Shown here piece by piece: positions 45,587-51,232 of a stretch of 51,232 bases of DNA; the stretch's first letter is position 1, and each line of letters begins with the position of its first letter. This stretch comes from Cyanobacteria bacterium REEB417. GTDB taxonomy: Bacteria; Cyanobacteriota; Cyanobacteriia; PCC-6307; Cyanobiaceae. Location: contig JAGWVJ010000010.1 in assembly GCA_018970945.1 (NCBI GenBank), forward strand, positions 1 to 51,232, written 5' to 3'. The notes beneath the pieces were generated by a model. It had not been told where the DNA came from. It searched no databases and saw only the letters and a program-made list of their open reading frames with translations. Position numbers and translations under genes: made by a program.

Positions 45587-46709
45587 GCTGGCCGAACAGG
45601 CCACCGAACAGGCCGCTGCGGTGGTGGGTCTTGTGCCCCTTGCGGCTGTGGTGACCGGCCAGCTCCTCGAGCAGCTGACGCTCATCGGCGCTGAGCCTGG
45701 TGGGCAGCTGCACCTTGACGGTGAACAGGTGGTTGCCGCGGGCGACCGGGTTGCCCAGCTTGGGCACACCCTTGCCCGCCAGGGTCAGCACCGCCCCGGG
45801 CTGGGTGCCGGCAGGAATCTCCAGGTGCTCGCTGCCGTCGACCGTTTCGACCTCGATCGTGTCGCCGAGGATCGCCTGGAGATAGCTGAGGGTGACCTCG
45901 GAATGGATCTGGAGCCCGTCGCGACGCAGATGGGGATGGTTCTGGACACTGAGAAACACATACAGATCCCCCGGCGGACCGCCCCGCTGGCCGGCATTGC
46001 CCTCGTTGGCGACGCGCAGGCGGGTGCCGGTGTCGACACCGGCCGGAATGTTGATGCGCAGGGTTTTGCGCACCTGCTGCAGACCCTGGCCACCGCAGGC
46101 CTGGCAGGGATCGGCGATCACTTGCCCCGCCCCCTCGCAGCTGGGGCAGGGGGCCACCTGGGTGAAGCTGCCGAAGGGCGTGCGGGTGGCGCGCCGCACC
46201 TGGCCGGCGCCGCCGCAGGTGCTGCAGGTCACCGGACCGCTGCCGGCCTTGGCACCGCTGCCGCCGCAGGTGCCACAGGCCTCGAGATGGCGCAGCTGCA
46301 CCTCCTTTTCGACCCCGGTGATCGCCTCGCTGAAACTGATCCCGAGATCGAGGCGCAGGTCATCACCCTGGCGCGGCCCGCGGCGGCGCTGGGCGCCGGC
46401 AGAGGCGCCCATGCCGCCGCCGAAACCGCTGAAAAACGTTTCAAAGAGGTCGGCGAAGCCACCCATGTCGCCCATGTCGGGCATGCCACCGCCGCCGAGA
46501 CCGGCCTCGCCGAACTGGTCGTAGCGGGCCCGGGTCTGGGGATCGCTGAGCACCTCGTAGGCGCGGCCGATCTCCTTGAAACGGTCCTCGGCACCAGGAT
46601 CCTTGTTGACATCCGGGTGGTACTGCCGTGCCAGACGCCGGTAGGCCCGCTTCAGGGTGTCGGCGTCAGCGTCTCGGCTGACCCCCAGGAGGTCGTAATA
46701 GTCGGCCAT
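45579..46709 (-). CDS. dnaJ: Chaperone DnaJ
   Basis: 376 residues. J domain with the HPD motif in RQYHPDVN that activates DnaK, a Gly/Met-rich linker, four CxxCxGxG zinc repeats ([40 protein letters not shown]) and two C-terminal beta domains. This is the complete type I architecture. dnaK is not in the window. The start overlaps the grpE stop by one base (TGATG), so the nucleotide-exchange factor and J protein are coupled. Confidence 0.98.
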   Translation of the reverse strand: MADYYDLLGVSRDADADTLKRAYRRLARQYHPDVNKDPGAEDRFKEIGRAYEVLSDPQTRARYDQFGEAGLGGGGMPDMGDMGGFADLFETFFSGFGGGMGASAGAQRRRGPRQGDDLRLDLGISFSEAITGVEKEVQLRHLEACGTCGGSGAKAGSGPVTCSTCGGAGQVRRATRTPFGSFTQVAPCPSCEGAGQVIADPCQACGGQGLQQVRKTLRINIPAGVDTGTRLRVANEGNAGQRGGPPGDLYVFLSVQNHPHLRRDGLQIHSEVTLSYLQAILGDTIEVETVDGSEHLEIPAGTQPGAVLTLAGKGVPKLGNPVARGNHLFTVKVQLPTRLSADERQLLEELAGHHSRKGHKTHHRSGLFGGLFGQRD

Positions 46710-47389
46710 CAGCCGGCCTGCTCCTGGGACTGATCAGAGGGACCGGGGCCCATCGACACCTTGACCAGGGCATGGCGCAGCACCCGCCCGTTGAGCTGAT
46801 AGCCGCGCTGCAGTTCTTCGATGACCACATCCTCGGGATGCTCGTCACTCGGTTCGCGCATGACCGCCTCGTGCAGGGTGGGGTCGAAGGGCTCCCCTTC
46901 GACGCGCATCGGCGACACGCCGAGCTGCTTGAACACGTCGACCAGCTGTTTGTAGAGGCCCTGGTAGCTGCGGTGCAGCGTCTGGGCTTCCTCGTGCTGG
47001 GGATTGAGCTGCTGACGGGCGCGGTCGAAGTTGTCGACCACGGGCAGGATCTCGCTGAGGGTGGTGCAGGCGATCTGCACCCGCTGATCCTCGAGATCGC
47101 GGCTCTGGCGCTTGCGGTAATTGTCGAAATCGGCGGCCAGACGCATGTACTGACCGTTGAGGTTGTCGAATTGCTCGCGCAGGGTGGCCAGCTCCTGCTC
47201 GAGCTGGGCGGCCCGGGCCGCGGGATCGGCCGCGGCGTCGCTGGCGCCGGCGTCACTGGCCGTGCCGTCGCCGCCGCCCACCTCAGGGCCGGAGTCGGCC
47301 GGGGAGGGTGCCGCCTCGCCGGCAGGCGCCTCGCCCAGGGTGTCGGGCTGGGATTCCACAGAACCCGCAACGGTGTCTTCGCTGCTCAT
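46709..47389 (-). CDS. grpE: Nucleotide exchange factor GrpE
   Basis: 226 residues from ATG 47389. An acidic, Ala/Gly/Ser-rich N-terminus of about 65 residues precedes the long coiled-coil ([20 protein letters not shown]), [16 protein letters not shown], and the beta-wing with [35 protein letters not shown] and [18 protein letters not shown]. It releases ADP from DnaK and senses heat through coiled-coil melting. It heads the chain grpE-dnaJ-tusA-rsgA and is divergent from pilB across 91 bases. Confidence 0.97.
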   Translation of the reverse strand: MSSEDTVAGSVESQPDTLGEAPAGEAAPSPADSGPEVGGGDGTASDAGASDAAADPAARAAQLEQELATLREQFDNLNGQYMRLAADFDNYRKRQSRDLEDQRVQIACTTLSEILPVVDNFDRARQQLNPQHEEAQTLHRSYQGLYKQLVDVFKQLGVSPMRVEGEPFDPTLHEAVMREPSDEHPEDVVIEELQRGYQLNGRVLRHALVKVSMGPGPSDQSQEQAG

Positions 47390-47480
47390 GGTGACGCCCA
47401 CGACAATCGGTATTAGACATGTTGGGGCGCCGGGGCTGCCTCCCACAAGCGGCGGAAGCCCGCACCTCCTTGCCTCCACC

Positions 47481-49307
47481 ATGACCCAGAGCCCGACCCG
47501 GCCGGTGCCCGATGCCACCAGCCCCGAGCAACAACGTCTGGAGGTGGAGCTGCTGCTGCGGCAACCGGTCCTCGACGGTGGGGACTTGGCCCACGCCGAC
47601 CCGGCGCTGCTGGGGCCGGCCGGGGTGATGGCGCTGGACCGGGCCCGCAGCCTGGTCTGCCTGCCGCTGAGCCGCCGCAGCGGCGCGCTCGAGGTGGCCA
47701 TCCCCAGCTACTGGGGCCCCGAGGAGCGGCAGGGGCTGCTCGCCGAGCTGGGTTCGAGCGGCCTGCGCATCGCCCTGCGCCTTGCCCTGGCCAGCGACAT
47801 CGACGCGGCAATCGAAGGCGTCGCAAACCCGCCCATCGCGACCGCTTCGCCCACCTCCACGCCCAGCCCAGCCCCCGCGATCGCGGCCGCAGAACCGGTG
47901 CGTTCGATCTTCGATGAGCTGGATCTGCCCAACGACGGCCTGCAGCTACCGGAGGTCAGCGACGTGGAGGACCTGGAGTCCTCCGCCATCGCCCAGGGCA
48001 ACGCCTCACCGGTGGTGAGCCTGGTGGACAGGATCCTGATGGAGGCGATCGACGCCGGCGCCAGCGACATCCATGTGGAGCCCCAGGAGCTGGGTCTGGA
48101 GATCCGCTTTCGCCTTGATGGGGTGCTGCACAAACAGTTCGAGGATCTGCCCAGGACCCTGACCCCGGCTGTGACCTCCCGCCTGAAGATCATGGCGGAC
48201 CTGGACATCGCCGAACGGCGCCTCCCCCAGGACGGACGGATCCGCCGGCTCTACAAGGGGCGCAAACGGGATTTCAGGGTCAGCACCCTACCGAGCCGGC
48301 ATGGCGAGAAGATCGTGATGCGCCTGCTCGACAGCTCGGCCACCCAGTTGGACCTGGACAGCCTGATCACCAACCCCGCCACCCGGGCCATGGTGCGCGA
48401 CATCGGCGCCAAGCCCTTCGGCATGATCCTGGTGACAGGGCCCACCGGCTCAGGCAAATCGACGACGCTCTATTCGGTTCTGGCCGAACGCAACAGCCCC
48501 GGCATCAACATCTCGACCGTCGAGGATCCGATCGAGTACAGCCTGCCCGGCATCACCCAGACCCAGGTGAACCGAGACAAGGGCCTGGACTTCAGCACGG
48601 CGTTGCGGGCCTTCATGCGCCAGGACCCGGATGTGCTGCTGGTGGGCGAGACCCGCGACCTGGAGACGGCCAAGACAGCGATCGAAGCCGCCCTCACCGG
48701 CCACCTGGTGCTCACCAGCCTGCACTGCAACGATGCGCCCAGCGCCATCGCCCGTCTCGACGAGATGGGCGTGGAACCGTTCATGGTGAGCGCCTCGCTG
48801 TTGGGAATCGTGTCGCAGCGGCTGCTGCGGCGGGTGTGCACCAGCTGCCGCGAGAGCTACCGCCCCAGCCCGGAGGAGCTGAGCCGGTTCGGCCTGCTGG
48901 CCAGCAGTGAAACCAACGTGACCTTCTTCAAGGCCCGCACGGCGCCGGCGCCGGCCCGGGGCAGCTGTGCCGTCTGCCACGGCTCGGGCTACAAGGGCCG
49001 GGTCGGCGTCTACGAGGTGCTGCGCATGAACGAGGCCCTGGCGACGGCCACGGCCAAGCGCGCCACCACCGACCAGCTGCGGCGCCTGGCGCTCGAAAGC
49101 GGCATGAAATCACTGCTGGGCTATGGACTTGATCTGGTGCGGGAAGGTCACACCACCCTCGACGAGGTGGAGCGCATGCTGCTCACCGATTCGGGTCTGG
49201 AATCGGAGCAGCGGGCCAGAGCCCTGAGCAGCCTCACCTGCAAGGGCTGCGGCGGCGGTCTTCGGGATGAATGGCTCGAATGCCCCTACTGTCTGACCAG
49301 CCGCTAG
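47481..49307 (+). CDS. pilB: Type IV pilus assembly ATPase PilB
   Basis: Extension motor of type IV pili (motility, DNA uptake). 608 residues from ATG 47481; earlier frames are antisense to grpE. After a variable N-domain come the N2 domain [20 protein letters not shown], Walker [10 protein letters not shown], the Asp box TVEDPIEY, Walker B and the His box in [13 protein letters not shown] tetracysteine zinc site is split between CTSCRESY and [14 protein letters not shown]. The C-terminal tail adds a second zinc ribbon ([18 protein letters not shown]). It leads pilB-pilT-pilC. Confidence 0.97.
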   Translation: MTQSPTRPVPDATSPEQQRLEVELLLRQPVLDGGDLAHADPALLGPAGVMALDRARSLVCLPLSRRSGALEVAIPSYWGPEERQGLLAELGSSGLRIALRLALASDIDAAIEGVANPPIATASPTSTPSPAPAIAAAEPVRSIFDELDLPNDGLQLPEVSDVEDLESSAIAQGNASPVVSLVDRILMEAIDAGASDIHVEPQELGLEIRFRLDGVLHKQFEDLPRTLTPAVTSRLKIMADLDIAERRLPQDGRIRRLYKGRKRDFRVSTLPSRHGEKIVMRLLDSSATQLDLDSLITNPATRAMVRDIGAKPFGMILVTGPTGSGKSTTLYSVLAERNSPGINISTVEDPIEYSLPGITQTQVNRDKGLDFSTALRAFMRQDPDVLLVGETRDLETAKTAIEAALTGHLVLTSLHCNDAPSAIARLDEMGVEPFMVSASLLGIVSQRLLRRVCTSCRESYRPSPEELSRFGLLASSETNVTFFKARTAPAPARGSCAVCHGSGYKGRVGVYEVLRMNEALATATAKRATTDQLRRLALESGMKSLLGYGLDLVREGHTTLDEVERMLLTDSGLESEQRARALSSLTCKGCGGGLRDEWLECPYCLTSR

Positions 49308-49315
49308 GGACGGCC

Positions 49316-50395
49316 ATGGCCATCTCCATGGAGAGCCTGATGGAGCAGCTCGTCACCAATGGTGGTAGCGATCTGCATCTCAGCGCCGACCTGCCCCCCT
49401 ACGGCCGATTCAACGGCCAGCTGCGACCGATGCAGGAGGAGGTCCTCGATGAGGAATCCTGCAACCGCCTGATCTTCTCCCTGCTCAACAACAGCCAGCG
49501 CAAGCAGCTCGAACAGACCTGGGAGCTCGACTGCTCCCACGGGCTGCGGGGCGTGGGCCGGTTCCGTGTCAACGTCTACCGCCAGAAGGGGAGCTACGCC
49601 GCCTGCCTGCGGGCCCTGGGGAGCCGGATTCCGTCGCTCGAAAGCCTCGGACTGCCGCCGGTGGTCGAGGAGATGAGCCGCATGCCCAAGGGCCTGGTTC
49701 TGGTCACAGGCCCCACCGGATCAGGCAAGACCACGACCCTGGCGGCGATCCTCGAGCACATCAACCAGACCCGCGCCGAGCACATTCTCACGATCGAGGA
49801 TCCGATCGAGTTCGTTTACACCAGCCAGCGCAGCGTGTTTCACCAGCGCGAGGTCAACGAAGACACCCGCAGCTTCGCCAACGCCCTGCGCGCCGCCCTG
49901 CGGGAGGACCCCGATGTGATCCTGGTGGGGGAGCTGCGCGATCTGGAGACGATCCAGCTGGCGATCAGCGCCGCTGAGACCGGTCACCTGGTGTTCGGCA
50001 CCCTGCACACCAGCTCGGCCGCCCAGACCGTCGACCGCATGGTGGATGTGTTCCCACCGGCCCAGCAGACCCAGATCCGGGTGCAGCTGAGCAACAGCCT
50101 GCAGGCGGTGTTCGCCCAGACGCTCTGCCGCCGCCGGAACCCCCAGCCGGGGCAGTTCGGTCGCGTCATGGCCCAGGAGATCCTGGTCAACACCCCCGCC
50201 ATCGCCAATCTGATCCGCGAGGGCAAGACCGCCCAGCTCTATTCACAGCTGCAGACCGGCGGACAGATGGCCATGCAGACCCTCGAGAAGGCGCTGTCAG
50301 CACTGGTGCTCAGCCAGGAGGTGTCGTTGGAGGAGGCGCTCCACAAGACCACCCGTCCGGAGGAGCTGCGACGGCTGGTCAACCAGCCGCAGTAA
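49316..50395 (+). CDS. pilT: Type IV pilus retraction ATPase PilT
   Basis: 359 residues from ATG 49316, 8 bases after pilB. SDLHLSADLPPYGRFNG, the Walker A GPTGSGKT at 132-139, the Asp box TIEDPIEF, the Walker B in DPDVILVGELRDLET and the His box GHLVFGTLHTSSA are typical. The AIRNLIREGK-type signature of retraction ATPases is seen as AIANLIREGKTAQLYS. It powers pilus depolymerisation and twitching. Confidence 0.98.
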   Translation: MAISMESLMEQLVTNGGSDLHLSADLPPYGRFNGQLRPMQEEVLDEESCNRLIFSLLNNSQRKQLEQTWELDCSHGLRGVGRFRVNVYRQKGSYAACLRALGSRIPSLESLGLPPVVEEMSRMPKGLVLVTGPTGSGKTTTLAAILEHINQTRAEHILTIEDPIEFVYTSQRSVFHQREVNEDTRSFANALRAALREDPDVILVGELRDLETIQLAISAAETGHLVFGTLHTSSAAQTVDRMVDVFPPAQQTQIRVQLSNSLQAVFAQTLCRRRNPQPGQFGRVMAQEILVNTPAIANLIREGKTAQLYSQLQTGGQMAMQTLEKALSALVLSQEVSLEEALHKTTRPEELRRLVNQPQ

Positions 50396-50416
50396 GCCCC
50401 CGCGCAGTCAGTCCCC

Positions 50417-51232
50417 GTGCCCGCCTTCGTCGCCACCTTCAGGAACAGCCGCGGCAAGGTCGAAACGTTGACGCTCGAGTCGGCCGATGCCATGACCGCC
50501 CGCCGCGACCTGCGCCGCCGCGGCATCCAGGTCGACAGCCTCGAGCGGCGCAACGTGGCCGCAACACCGCAGCAGAGCGGATCCGGCAGCGCCGGCAGCC
50601 GAAGGGCCGGCCTGGCCACGCTGCTGGAAAGCCGACCCGGAATCCGGGAGAAAGCGGTGTTCGCCAGCAAGCTGGCGGCCCTGGTGGATGCGGGCGTGCC
50701 GATCGTGCGCAGCATCGAGCTGATGGCCCAGCAGCAGAAGATGCCGCTGTTCAAGCGGGCATTGCAGGGAATCAGCCTGGATGTCAGTCAGGGCATGGCC
50801 CTGGGCCCCGCGATGCGGCGCTGGCCGCAGGTGTTCGACAAGCTCAGCATCGCCATGGTCGACGCCGGCGAGGCGGGCGGCGTGCTCGATGAATCGCTGC
50901 GGCGTCTGGCCAAGCTGCTGGAGGACAACGCCAAGCTGCAGAACCAGATCAAGGGGGCCCTGGGCTACCCGGTGGCGGTGCTGGTGATCGCCGTGCTGGT
51001 GTTCCTGGGCATGACGATCTTCATCATTCCCACCTTCGCCGGGATCTTTGACGACCTGGGGGCCGAACTGCCCTTGTTCACCCAGCTGATGATCGATCTG
51101 AGCGGGCTGCTGCGCTCGCCGTTCGGCCTGCTGCTGCTGGGTGCCCTTGCCGCCGGGGTGGTGCTGTTCCTGCGCTACTACGCCACCCCCCACGGCCGCC
51201 GCCGCGTCGACGCCCTGGTGCTCAGGATCCCC
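50417..51232 (+). CDS. pilC: Type IV pilus inner-membrane platform protein PilC, 5' part
   Basis: Begins at GTG 50417 (MPAFVATFRNSRGKVETLTL), 21 bases after pilT, and is still open at the window end; 272 codons visible of about 400. The first cytoplasmic GspF domain has VFASKLAALVDAGVPIVRSIELMA and MVDAGEAGGVLDESLRRLA. The first membrane helix is GYPVAVLVIAVLVFLGMTIFII, followed by PTFAGIFDDLGAELP. It forms the platform through which PilB and PilT act. No truncation is implied beyond the window edge. Confidence 0.95.
   Translation, partial: MPAFVATFRNSRGKVETLTLESADAMTARRDLRRRGIQVDSLERRNVAATPQQSGSGSAGSRRAGLATLLESRPGIREKAVFASKLAALVDAGVPIVRSIELMAQQQKMPLFKRALQGISLDVSQGMALGPAMRRWPQVFDKLSIAMVDAGEAGGVLDESLRRLAKLLEDNAKLQNQIKGALGYPVAVLVIAVLVFLGMTIFIIPTFAGIFDDLGAELPLFTQLMIDLSGLLRSPFGLLLLGALAAGVVLFLRYYATPHGRRRVDALVLRIP

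Overview
The window is a GC-rich, gene-dense stretch of a cyanobacterial chromosome, most likely an alpha-cyanobacterium of the Synechococcus/Cyanobium type. Photosynthetic markers support this: sulfolipid genes sqdB and sqdX, ycf23, a ycf37-like TPR gene, a Psb34-like small membrane protein, a TLP40/CYP38-type lumenal cyclophilin, gap2, and a glycosyltransferase resembling monoglucosyldiacylglycerol synthase. The gene order from the pil genes back through grpE-dnaJ, murC-murB, gap, cyclophilin, efp, accB and pdxA also matches, from memory, the conserved picocyanobacterial order. I see no insertion sequence, prophage, CRISPR array or integrase.

Layout: 1-1.5 kb holds the end of a SpoIIE-type phosphatase and a probable chimeric gene remnant. 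1.5-8 kb holds uvrB and ycf23 on the minus strand, tilS plus a TPR-like gene on the plus strand, and RNase J on the minus strand. 8-10 kb is dapA and asd (lysine and diaminopimelate synthesis). 10.4-15.9 kb is the proteostasis and replication block tig-clpP-clpX-dnaX. 15.9-18.8 kb carries a membrane glycosyltransferase and a SpoIID/LytB-domain protein on the minus strand. 18.8-24.2 kb runs rpmI, rplT, ycf37-like, (a minus-strand secreted protein), thiG, psb34-like, sqdB, sqdX. 24.1-29.7 kb, minus strand, carries a class B PBP2, two uncharacterised cyanobacterial proteins, guaA and cbiD.

29.8-31.1 kb is a class V aminotransferase, an intrinsic terminator and tRNA-Gly(CCC), which abuts that terminator. 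31.1-33.5 kb is a cluster of small uncharacterised proteins around a half-length AbrB-family membrane protein. 33.5-35.6 kb is a SNF2 helicase with a HARP-like N-terminus, head-to-head with an HNH endonuclease; together they have the domain content of the eukaryotic fork-remodelling proteins SMARCAL1 and ZRANB3, and I rate this the most interesting pair here. 35.6-40.2 kb is an SDR, pdxA, accB, efp and the lumenal cyclophilin, with two tiny candidate genes. 40.4-44.3 kb is gap2, murC, murB and ybaB. 44.3-47.4 kb, minus strand, is the overlapping chain grpE-dnaJ-tusA-rsgA. 47.5 kb to the end is pilB-pilT-pilC, the last cut by the window edge.

Limits: family names come from recognising motifs and remembered homologues, with no database search. 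Start codons are inferred from Shine-Dalgarno-like sequence, spacing and family N-termini, and several (thiG, the SNF2 gene, the small proteins) are genuinely uncertain.
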